NCBI GenBank assembly: GCA_017165825.1
Contig: CM029370.1
Span: forward strand, 25,113,047 to 25,177,046
Length of the DNA: 64,000 bases
DNA from: Hepsetus odoe
Taxonomy: Eukaryota > Chordata > Actinopteri > Characiformes > Hepsetidae
Direction of reading: 5' to 3'
The notes beneath the pieces are model-generated. The model was not told where the DNA came from. It searched no databases and worked only from the letters and a program-made list of their open reading frames with translations. The translations under genes and the position numbers were made by a program. Below are positions 35,716 to 48,100 of this stretch, piece by piece; position 1 is the stretch's first letter, and each line of letters begins with the position of its first letter.

Positions 35716-37980
35716 GAAGCACAAAGATTTGTAGGTAAAATTAAGTTTAAAAGGAACAGCTAACAAGTGTCACACTCTTAAAAATGAATGTTCCATCCTT
35801 TACTCCACCAGTTCTCTTCTGAGCTGTGTTGAAAAGTTAGATGGTCCCCAGTTTAGAAGGTGTCAAAATGTTCTTTTATTAATCTGGAAGTGTGTGAAGG
35901 CTGCATGAGTCCTAAATCACGTCCATTTTTTGTGATTCTTTAAAAAAAAAAAAATTAAACAAAAGTAATTTGGGCTGTTTGGGTGACCTCTAGTGTTTTT
36001 TATTGGGTTTTTTCTTTAAATATTTTTAGCAACATTAGCCTAGCTTAGCACAGGTGCAAAACGTGAAAAACTAAAGATGCAAAATAATTCAATTCTTCTG
36101 GAGAGTTATCTCAATTTGATTCCAGATCAGAGAATGGAAAATACACAGAAACATACTATTGAGACTGATTTTTTTAAGAAATCATGCTGATGAACTCTCA
36201 AGATTGTGTCTAGGTGTCTGTGTGCCATCTTTTAGGACCCAAGATTACCCAAATTACTCAATAATAAACCCGGTGGAGAATAACAGGTGGGAAATAAAGT
36301 CGGGAAAGACTTAAAACGGGAGGAGACTCGGGAGTGAACTCAAGGGGCTTCAACTAATTACCAGGAAAGTGACCAAATAAAGCCTTGCCGTCTGTCACGC
36401 AGGGGGCGTGGCAGCTGTAGAATTATTCCTCGTTATCGCGCCACAGCTGTCCAGACTTCCTACAGCTGTCCGTCGCCCCCTAGCGGCCGGGCGGAACGGG
36501 TTCTCACAATTATTTAATTCATTTTGATATTTTATCGATTTAACTCTCATAATTGCTTAAGCAGCCAAACTCAGAATAACATTACGCTAATAAGACAATG
36601 ATTTGGCACATGTGGATTTAGAATTTATTTAAAAAAATTTTTTTTAAGTCCCTCATTTTCAATAAAAAAAAATTGAAAAATCTCTGTAATTATTATGTCT
36701 TATTGTTTGCAAGCACATCTTTTTAAAATTCCTGTATAATTCTGTCTTTGAGATTTAAATTTATGTGGCAGTTTGGTGTGAAGTGGTTCACTGTGGAGGA
36801 ACTCACAGACTGCAGCAGGGGCGATGGGAAGCAGGGTCATGATGTCTACGGGACAAATACAGCCGATTACTGTCAGAACTCCATTAAAATGACACTTCTT
36901 CTGAGATTTTATGTAATATAACAGGACAGACAATTTATTCATTAAAATTTCAATTCATAACCTTATGTGAGGGAATTTTAAGAGGCATTCGATTTAGGTT
37001 CTTTCCACTATAAATAATTCAGAGGTTTCTCTAGAATTCACCTTTTTGCATCAAGTCACTCTTAACAACTATTTTATCTCTAAATGATTAGACCGGAGAA
37101 TTTTGTGCAAAAAATCTTTGGAAGTCTTCTTTTAACACATGCAGTCTGCAAAAACGTATTAGTCACATCTGATCACAAGAGTTCATATTTTCATGAACAC
37201 AATACTGCATCACAGAAAACATTACCGTTTGTGATCCAGTCTAAGGATCACAGTCATTATAATATGAGCATTAAGGAACTGCACTATAAATTCACAGTTA
37301 ATACAAATGCTGCCACTTAATACTGAAGTTTTACAAATGTATGGCAGGACTGCACTAAGCGCTTTTCGCACTGCTTTAAGGTTACTTGATAGTAGCATTA
37401 AATAAATTTGTCCAAACTGTTGGTGCAGTATGTCCCACTTGCAAAACTTGGTTGTTTTGTAAATTTAGTTTGGTTAAGGTTGATTATTAACTTATTGATC
37501 TGAGTCTCTCATGGAGCAGGACATGTTAAATAGAAATGTATGCCATTTTTAGAATTATATGGCAAGTTCAGCAAACATATGTTTCACCATAACCTTTGCA
37601 TTTAAACCTTACGTGTTTCTGTTAATATATGATCTGATTGTGATTTTGCTCTTTTTTCATGTTTCCCAGATGACCAACAGTAAAAGTGGATGTGAGGATG
37701 AGATCGGTTGTCCAGTGTTGAATAAAAAACCCTGCTGAAATAAGCAGCTCAAAGCAAGCCAGACTGCACAGATGCCATCAAAAAATAGGTTTGATTCATA
37801 TGATCACAAGCCGTAATTGTGAGTTTGAACCCACTGCTAAACACAGTGTGACCTCTGCACTCTGTCCTTGTTAGGACAATGATTGACCAATGAGTGACAT
37901 CTATTTGTCTTATTGATATGGCTTGAAAGACTCAAAATCTGCACAAAAATCCTCACCTACGTTCACATCTGTGCTAAAAC
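35716..37980. other. intergenic region between divergent tcp10 and plg
   Basis: No coding gene recognised. It should contain the tcp10 promoter/5' exon (to the left) and the plg promoter (to the right). A GC-rich patch at 36380-36500 with two cacagctgtcc-type motifs stands out from the AT-rich background; it could be a promoter or a repeat end. Near plg no TATA box was assigned. Confidence 0.4.
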
Positions 37981-39131
37981 ATGGACGGATGCAAACCTCC
38001 CCTGTGGATCTGCTTTGTCCTGTATGCAGGTGAGCTGCTAGACACTAATACTGTAATATGAGTTAGAATAAAATTCAAAATTCACATTATGTTGCTAATA
38101 AGCACCTTTTGTCATTCACAGGTGTCTTGATTGGGCAGACTTTCAGCCAAGGTAATGGGAAATAATTTTTTATACAGACGGTGCAGGTCTGAAATCAAGA
38201 GGCACATTTTTACCCCTCAAAACTTTGTAGACGAATGACAGTGCAAGACAGTGCAAGTGCAAGTGCAAATGACAATGCAAGTTCTTCTTCAATTAAGAAG
38301 TGAGCTTAAAGAAAGTCTGGAGAGCACTAATCCTGCATATTTCCTGTATTATATATTTTTTCCCAGCGGTCCCCTTAAGAAATATTTGTAGTTTTTGTAC
38401 CCAAAATCAAAATTCATTTTTTTACAAGACTGGATTGCATCACAAAAGCAGTGAATTCATAATGAGGTGTCTGGACTCGGGAGAAGAGAGAACATTTAAA
38501 CTAATATTTACAAAATTTTAAATCTGAAAAGTGGCAGAAGCTCAGTTCTCCATGATATGGGCCCTTGAAGTGGTTGATACTTTTGAGGTTCATCATTTTT
38601 AAATAGTTATGGCTTTATCACAACACATGACTCTCTGTGACAGTCTTCATGACAAGTACATAAATGCTTATTTAGGCCAAGAGGCCAGACAACAAGATTG
38701 TTTAAAAGAAACTTCTTGACAGCCTTTACAGTTCCCTGTTCAGTTTGTCAGTTTACAGAGATTACTGCATGTTCTCGCCCTATCTCAGACTGCTTTTACC
38801 CACACAGATATTCTGGATGCATATATTAAAACAGACGGTGCTTGGATAGTCACTTTGCTCAAAAGCCAGTATTATGTAAAATCAGTGCAAGACTGTGCAG
38901 CCAAGTGCAATGCGGAGACGCTGTTCACATGCAGGTAATGTATTATAGGGTATATGTTACAGTTCTGTAGTTCTGCTATCTAATCATTACAAAAGTTTAA
39001 TCCACACTAATGTATCTTTTGCAGGTCTTTCATATACTTTGAAAAAGATCAAGACTGCATAACAATACCTGCCAACTCTAAGATAGAGCCAGTGCTTCGC
39101 AGAATGAGTACAGCTCTGTATGAGAAAAAAG
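37981..39131 (+). other. plg: plg signal peptide and PAN domain exons
   Basis: Exon 1 ends within the hydrophobic signal (WICFVLYA). A 30-nt microexon (38122-38151) adds VLIGQTFSQ. Exons 3-4 encode the PAN domain with the cysteine pairs VQDCAAKC, FTC and QDCI. The two flanking introns of the microexon have the same phase, so skipping it would keep the frame. Confidence 0.9.
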
Positions 39132-42100
39132 GTAAAGCCCAAGGCATTGAAGATTGGTTGATTAGATCATTGTTTCTTCTGGCACATGCATTACAATGAT
39201 TAGTGATTCTGTCTCCATAGCACACTGATTATGCTCAACTGATTAAATTGCCTGCATTTTAAAAAGTCTTTTAAGTGATTTAAGGTAAAGATGGGAGAAT
39301 AAAAGTTTTGTCAATTCAAGGATGTAACAAAGGACAGAAACTTTTACTAGAAGTGACTTTCTCATGCAGCTTAGTATACAATTGCTTTTGTTTTACTTAT
39401 AGGAAAAAATAAAAACGAGTAGGTTTCTGTCCTATCAAGCATCCACCTGCCCTTTTGTGTCCATTAGTTAATATGTAATCTCCCTAGGAACCAGAACACA
39501 GTTTGATCTATTAAATAAAGTCAAAAGGTGAAGAACATTATCTAAACATTTCCCGTACACTGGAGTGGAGCGTTGCACAAGTGTACCACATTCTGTATGG
39601 TCAATAGTGAATCTGTTTTAGTCCTCAGTCTGCTTGAGAATTTGAGAATTTCTCACTGTTCACTTTGCATTTTGGTCTAAAAAATGAATTTTGGCCTCTC
39701 AAAAAGTGACAACATGAAACAGCATTTAACAAAACTATACAAGCCTAACTTCACTGGGAGAAAGAAACCTATACAGCTCTGCCTGCAGATTAAAAGGCAT
39801 GTATTAACTGTAACATCACTGTCTGACCAAAGCTTTGTATTTACTAAATAGTATCTTAAATATTAGCTTTTTCTGAATCATGATGGAAGTTTATGTAAAA
39901 CAAATCTGGAATGTTAAACCATTTTTTTAAATCTTTTTTTTTTTTTAGAAGTAATTTTGGATCTTTTCTCTTGGTCTGAAAATTTGACACAGTACAAAGG
40001 GCAACTGGTGTTTTCAACTGGAAATTGAGATACAAAGTTTTTTTCAGACAGTTATAATACTGTTTTGGTTTAAGGACAGTTATTACAGCTCTTCGTTTCT
40101 TAGTAAGAAAGTGAACATTTATTTTGGTTTTATAGCTGAAATATTTGCTTTTTTTAATAATGAATGTTTTTGATTCTTCTTTTTGCACATAAAGCGTTTT
40201 TTGGTGTTCTCTCAAGGTTTTTGCCTGATTTTAGAAATTTTGCAAAATTGAAAGTCCTAGATTTCACTTGAATTTTATTTGATATATTTGAATTCCTTTT
40301 CCACCTAACCAGAGTATTTACAGGAATGTGTAACTGGCATTGGCACTGATTACAGAGGGACCAAATCCAAGACAAAATCAGGGACACTCTGCCAGCGATG
40401 GGAGAGTACATATCCTCATAAACCGAAGTATGTGTTTTGCTGCATAAATTATAAGTTGTCAATAATTATGGTCTACAAGGACTGCAGAAATTTCCCTGAA
40501 GCTTTAAAAAGATTAAAGGCCAGATTAAACAGTAGTTTAATATTTGCTCTGTCATCTCACAGCATCACCCCAAGGACGCATCCCAAAGCTGACCTGGAGT
40601 CAAATTTCTGTCGAAACCCAGATGGAGACAGAGGTGGCCCCTGGTGCTACACCATGGATATAAGTAAGAGATGGGAAAACTGTGGCATCCAAGACTGCAC
40701 AGGTACAGGATCTGTTTCAGCACTTTGTAGCCCAATTCTGCCTTTGCAATGTCCTGAATAGCACTCTTATATGTCTGTAGAGGAATGCATACACTGCAGT
40801 GGAGAGAACTACAGAGGCAAAATCAGCACCACTGATAGTGGACTTACCTGTCAACGCTGGGATTCCCAGAAACCCCACAACCATGGCTACATCCCTTCAG
40901 TGTAAGCTCTCATTGCTTGATTCTGTTTATTCAACATCTCACTTGTCCTTTTCATGATTAAAAGGTTGTTTTAATTAAACTGTAAAATGTGCATACTTCC
41001 AGTTCGGTATACCTTAGAATGTATCCCTGGTTCCTAACCCTAGTCCTGGAAAACCTTGGCCGGCACATTTTAACATTTTCCATTGCACCAATAAGTTCAT
41101 TTCAACCAGGAAGGCATTTTTAATGATGGTTGCATCAATAAATTCAGCTTGTTTAGTTATCATGATCAAAATAATTTATTATTGCTCATGTGAACACCCA
41201 CACAAATACTTCTCTTAGGTGACGACCATGGGTGAAGATGAGGGCCTGGTCAGGGTTACTGTACAGTAGTGCCATAAATTTTTTGTAGCCCCAGATTTTT
41301 TATAAGATTAAATCAAGTAAAGTCAAGTAGATTTTATCGTCATCTCAACCATATACACAGTACACAGTGAAATGAAACAACGTTCCTCCAGGATGCTCCT
41401 GGTGATGCACATGAGACAACAACTAACATGACATAGAATCTGATTAAATCAGAGGTTTGGATTCAGGGATGTTTTTATATTATTGCATGACAATAATTAT
41501 AAACTATATGATAGTACTGCTTTACCAACAATATATCGTGTAGTTCGAATTTACATGCAACAAATAAATGTGGTTTTGCATTGTGTAGGCTTCCTGAGAA
41601 GTACCTGGAGGAAAACTACTGCAGGAATCCTGATGGAGAACCCAGACCTTGGTGTTTCACTGAGAGTCCAGCCAAGCGCTGGGAGTTTTGCTCTATTCCT
41701 CGCTGCTGTGAGCTTTCTTACTCTACCTTTAGTTTTTCCACACTAAGTGGGGGTAGAAACAGGTTTGTTAATTGAAGATGTGAAATTTTCTTGCGTACCT
41801 TCAAGTTGTGTAACTTTGTATTCATCAGAACCACTGATGCGAAGGCTAAAAAGTGTTTGCATAAACTATTTTAATTGAATGGCATACTGTGCCTTTTCAG
41901 TTTTTTTTTATTTTTATTTTTTCCTCACAGTGTCTCCACCACCCACCATTGTGCCTCAGATGACATGTGCCACTGGAGATGGTAGCACATACAGAGGCAC
42001 GGTTGCTGTTACAGAATCAGGGAAAACCTGCCAGAGCTGGGCATCTCAGTCACCTCAAAAGCACTCAAGAACACCAGACAATTACCCATGCAAGTGAGTG

Positions 42101-45100
42101 AGAAGCAATACGTGATCAATATAAGATATTATGAGCTGTCTGATTGACTGCGCCATGTTTGAAACACAATGCTTCATATACATGTCTCTGAACACACACC
42201 ACACTCTACATTATGTAAAAAAGCAGTTCAGTTCAAAACAGTTTATGAAATCATTTTTGTTTTTTTCATCACTATGATGCTTGACTGTAGCCTACAATGC
42301 ATAAGGTATTGATTCAGATTCAGATTCAAGATTTATTGTAATGTGTACAGCATAAAGCTGCAAGTACACTGAAATTCTTATTTGAATGCCTTCTCACAGG
42401 TGGTAACGCAACCGGCACTCAATATTTTTTGGGGAAAAAAAATCAAACAGTTCAATGATATGACCGATACAAATTGTACAATATATACAAACTACAAAAT
42501 ACTAAAGTAGAAATAACTCAGAGATGACTCTTATAGTACCGTTATTGAACAATAGTATCTTTTATGTGGAATTAGCAAATATCCCTTCTAAAAGACATTA
42601 ATGAAATTAAAATTCATATGTGGTTTCTAGTATATACTTATATCAAGTCTCTTACATAATTGAAACAGTGCCCCAGATATTTCCCTTTTTAGACCTAAAC
42701 ACTATGTGGCAGAGGAGGCCAGTGGTTAGGGAGTAACCACAGGATCTGAAGGTCATGGGTTCAAAACCCAGACCAGTAGCTTGACCTGAAGGACCATTGA
42801 GCAAGGTGCTGTCCCCTTCACTGCTCCCTGGGTGCTTTAAATAGCTGCTGCATGATGTGTGTGGGTGAAAAGCAGAGTTTGCTTTTCATTGTGTTTCACA
42901 ATGACAAATTTTCACTTGACCCCTTGTTTACTCTTTAACACATAATAACCTAAACGAAATGCTTATAGACAATACTTATGCTTAATGTAATGCATATGTT
43001 TTTAGTATGCAGTTCATCCTTGTGCTCAGGTAAAACACAAAGGTTTTTAAAAGTTGGGCGAGCATACGTGAAAAGGATTTTAGATGTAAAAAGAAGGAAT
43101 ATTGCATAGTTAATGGTAATGTCACTGTTACTGGTAATGTGACATTACTACAAAAACACTCAAGTCATTAAACATAGTCATGCCATTTGCGCTACGTAGA
43201 ACAATGTACACTGCACAGAATATGCAGTTTCTTGCAGTTACAAAAATGGCAGCATTTGCTCATGTGTGTCTGTTCCAGAGGTCTTGACGATAACTATTGC
43301 AGAAATCCCGACAATGAGAGAAAACCATGGTGCTACACAATGGACCAAAACACCCGCTGGGAATATTGTAATGTGTCAAGCTGTGGTGATGAGCCACATC
43401 CAGGTCAGTTTTCCATGATATCTTAATAAAGTTTTTTTTTCATCATTATATTCACAGAAACGCTTACAACTCTCAGGAATGTGTGTTATGGCTGGTTAAA
43501 GGTCTGATTAATGATCTATAATGCAAGTGTTGTGTTCTCAGATGAACCAGTTATAGCTCCAAATGAAGACTGTTATGAAGGCGATGGGAGTTCATATCGT
43601 GGAGTAATGTCAGAGACTATCAGTGGAAAGAAATGCCAGTTCTGGACCTCAATGGAACCTCATTCACATAGGAAGACGCCACAGAGTTTCCCTAATGCGT
43701 AAGACACAAAGAGATGTCAAATGGGATTCTGCACTTTCAGATCACACCCTTATCATGATTGCGGCACAAGGAGAGGTTGTAAAAATGAATTTAGGGAAAT
43801 AACTCTTAGAGGCTGGTCTTGAGTGGCTTCTGCTTAATGACAGAAATGAAGAAGAAAGCACAAAGCATGAACTGAGATAGGCTCAGGAGTGTTCCACTTT
43901 ATAATCGAACCAGATTGACATTGACATTGACATTGACATTGTCCTAAAATTAAATTTACTTCAGCAGTGAAAGGCATTTTTAAGGATTGTTTAAGGAATT
44001 TTTATCTCAGTATTAAAACATATCCAGTAGGAAAGCATAATTCAAACTAATTCTATTTCAGATTGTATTTTCTTCATATTATACTGCTTTCTGAAACAAT
44101 GACATGTTTTTGGCTTCATCTATTTCATAAGGTAGGGGTCTAGAAAGAACTGGCAAAGGAAACCTAAAGTGACCAAGTGGCTTCTAGTTATCCTAGTTAT
44201 TTTTCTTCACACAGAGACTTGAGAAGAAACCTGTGCAGGAATCCGGATGGCGACCGTGCTCCGTGGTGCTACACCACTGATCCCTCTGTGCGCTGGGAGT
44301 ACTGCAGAATAGAGCCCTGTGCCACCCATATGGACTCAGTGACATTTCGGCCTCCAAGACCCTCAGACTCCCCAACAAGTGTCCCACTCCCCATAGCCAC
44401 ATCTGCTCCAAAGATAGGTCTGTGTCTGTAAAAACCAGCAATTGTTTGCAGTTCCCATTCAGTGCTTTATAGTCTAAGAGTGCTTATTCTTTTGTTTGAA
44501 GACTGTAAGGATGGGAGTGGTGCAGAATATCGTGGCGAGATTTCGATAACCATCATGGGAGTGACTTGTCAAGCTTGGACTGCCAAGTATCCTCATGCAT
44601 CTGGCTTCACTCCTGCATCACACCCTGACAAGGGTTTGGAGTCTAATGTAGGTTACAGAATTTGTCATACTGTCATGATTTATGTACAGCTATTAGATTT
44701 TCAAACACATTTATTTCCTTTTAAAAAGATTTTTCCTATTAAAATGTCTTTTAATGGCTAGAAATGCAGAAATCCAGATAATGACCCCAATGGACCTTGG
44801 TGTTATACTACAGATCCTAACAAGAAGTGGGACTACTGTAAGATCCCAGACTGTGGTATGATCTCTTTCTTTCATGGTCACTTACACATTGATGTGTTTT
44901 CTGCAGACAATAATTGGTGCCCAAGGCTTGTTTATGGGAAATGGAGCAATGGTTATCCATTTAAACCCACAGAAATACTTCTGTGGCATAAATTTAGCTG
45001 GCTAAATGAGTCGGAGCACAGAGCACTCAGTTTTGTGGAGTCAATAACTTAATGGGTCAGAGCTGCTTGGAGGTATGATGGTGGTGTACACAAAAAAAGG

Positions 45101-48100
45101 CAAATGGTTTTAATGTTGTTGCTGATTGATGTATTTGGTAAATAGTTCCTTTCAAAACTATTCATTATTAAAAGTCACTACCAATCCATTGCAAGTCCTA
45201 GGGGATTTCAGATGTGAATCTTGTGCCTTTGTCAACAGAGAGTCTAAATTGTGGACAGCCAGCGTCAAAACCACGGCGCTGCTTTGGCCGAATTGTTGGT
45301 GGATGTGTTTCTAAACCCCACTCCTGGCCTTGGCAAATCAGCCTTAGAACCAGGTATGAAAGCACACCCAGTGCTTCTGAACATGTTCCGTGGTTATTCC
45401 AGTGGTTTTTAACTGCAACCTTGTCTGTAACTTGACTGGCTGCCTCACAGTCCTGTATTCATTAATAATCAAATGCAACAAAAGTGGAAACTATTTTGGT
45501 TTGTTTTTGGCCCATTGTTCTTGTCTTTGTTATTATAGTCGTATGGTCAAGGTGAGGTTCCTGTAACGGAGTCCTCTATAAATTGTCAATATAAAAAAAA
45601 GGTTGAATGAATGAGTTTTGCAAACCAATGCAAGCACCTTCATCTATCTATGAATATGTCAAAACAAGATCCTAGGACTGCAGTTCTAACTAAAACCAAG
45701 ACCCAAGGAACTGCAGTCTAAACCAAGTCACCAAAAGTTTCAGAACCACCATTAAGTGTAGGCTTTGCCTAGCAAATGAGCCGATCTCTGTTCTGACTCA
45801 TCGGGGCTTAAATAGCGGCCCCAACGAAGCACACCTGTGCCTTCATGAGCTCAGGTGTGCTCAGTCAGAACAGAGCGCCCTCTACCGTGCCCAAATCACA
45901 CCTCACCCGTGACACCTGGAATAAATAAAAAGTCTTTAAATATATTTTCCCCTCACATTTACAGGCACCTGTGTCAATGCGTTACTAATTATTTGAGGTT
46001 CAATAATAAAAAAAAAATCAACATTATAAGGCACTCAGGTTACTTTTACGCTTCTTAGCTGAAAACAACCAAATTATTCTATACAGCTTACATTTCAGCA
46101 CCGCTGTGATTTTTATTTTGTAGCACCGGAATCCATTTTTGTGGTGGGACTTTAATCGATGCACAGTGGGTCCTCACAGCAGCACACTGCCTTGAGCGGT
46201 GAGTACTCTATATATTGTCCAGAGTACACAAGGGAATCTTATTTACAACACATTAAATCTCTTAGTTGTCATCTTCCCAACCGTGTTAATGGTGAACATT
46301 CCCATCTCCAGTTCTTCCAGACCATCTGCCTACAAAGTGATACTGGGGATTCATAATGAAGCAGCAAATGAGGCTTCCAAACAGGATAGAGACTTGTCAA
46401 AGATTGTGATGGGACCAGGAGGAACAGATATAGCACTTCTCAAGCTGGACAGGTGAGAAACAATCTTCTGTTGATTCTTTGGCAGAAAGTACATTCTTAG
46501 CTGGGATGGCACTAAGCAGCTTTTTATATAGTTTTAACCAATATTTTAGCCCACGTGAGCAGTATGAGATGCAGTCAAATCACACACTTTCACCATCTAT
46601 GATTTCTGTTAAACATAAAAGAATTAAAAAAATGAACAGAAACATGATGATATTGGTGACCTAGTAGTAGCAGAACAGCTCCTGCTATGTTCTAATAGTG
46701 TGTGGAAGGCGCTCTTTTCTCACTCACTGGTAACGAGAAGTGAGGTGTGGGTGCTTGCCATGAACGTGTGATGTAATTGAGCAAACCTTCTATAACTGGT
46801 CAGCTTTTGCTTAATACTTTTAAATTAGGGTACAATGTGGATCAAAAGATAATGCTTCCAACAATGAAACAGTAAAACAAATAATCAGAATCAGAAAAAC
46901 TTTATTGATCCCAAGAGAAATTTACCAGTTTAACCAAAGCCATTGTAACTAATAATTACTTTATTCGTCTATTATCTTCACACCTCTAGTCCAACTGGCA
47001 TGCATGCATCAAGGGGAGATTCTCCATGTTTTATCATGAACTCTGTCTGCTCCTGCTTTGCTTAGCAGCCGAAATGAATCTTTCCTAATAAGACTGAACA
47101 TCGCTGACATGTTTTAGAATATGCCTTTAATATGTTTGATCTCTAAAATGCAGTTTTGCAAGGCACAGAAAAAGACCTCTCTTTCTTTAGGCCTGCACTT
47201 ATTAATGATAAAGTGTTGCCTGCCTGCTTACCTGAGAAAGATTACATAGTGCCAAGTGGAACTGAATGCTATGTGACCGGATGGGGGGAGACAAAAGGTA
47301 TGTTTATCCGATTACTGCTTACAGCATTTGTTGCCATGGTTCCACTGCGTGTGTTCACATTTGTTGAATTTTTTCACTGCTGAATATTTAAGTTAACAGT
47401 TCCTGGGAATGAAAAAGCATTTGTGTGGTTGGATAAACAGAAAATCCTTCATTTATGTAGAACCTTTACATGAGTGACTTTTAAAATAACTATGGCATCA
47501 CTCCAAATATCTAATTTCAGATTCTTTTATTTGTAAGAATCAATGTCTTATCTTTGATGAGTAGTCATCAGTCTCTCAGTCTTTCTCCCTGTCAATCTTT
47601 TATTCCAGGAACGGGAGGAGTAGGTGTTTTGAAAGAGACTGGCTTTCCAGTCATTGACAACAAAGTGTGCAACCGTCCAGCCTACCTGAACAACCGGGTG
47701 AAGGACCATGAGATGTGCGCAGGAAACATTGAGGGAGGGACCGACAGCTGTCAGGTGGTAAAAACAATGACAAAACACAAAAGTACCTTTAATATCTGTA
47801 AAAATAAAGCAAATTGCTACAAGAAAGTTCAAACAAAATAATAAAAAAATATTTTTGGCATATAGTTTTTTTTACAGTAGGCCATTGTTGCTAAGCAACA
47901 GGCTAGTTGAAATTATCCCATGATCATGAGCAATGATTTTTGTTTTAAATAACACACGACTCATTAATACAGAATCCAGTTGGTATGTGTCACGATGTAG
48001 TGTTGTAAACTGGACACCAACGCAGAGCCGAGAGCTTCGTACTGCACTTTAATGACGTATAACGTGCACAGAAATCAAAGCTAAACATAACAAACGTAAC

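Larger units (their letters stand above)
40313..44855 (+). other. plg: plg kringle 1-5 exons
   Basis: Ten exons, two per kringle. Each kringle has the YRG, CQxW and CRNPD...PWC motifs. The acidic lysine-binding positions read PDGD (K1), PDGE (K2), PDNE (K3), PDGD (K4) and PDND (K5). The basic partner region reads SKRW, AKRW, NTRW, SVRW and NKKW. The introns inside K1-K4 are phase 2, but the intron inside K5 (44648-44761) is phase 0 and lies several codons further downstream, after GLESN. Confidence 0.93.

Noticed and set aside
39856..40462. Two overlapping minus-strand frames of 119 and 102 codons
   Set aside because: Lysine- and phenylalanine-rich from AT-rich intron sequence; they overlap plg exon 5 antisense and match no family.
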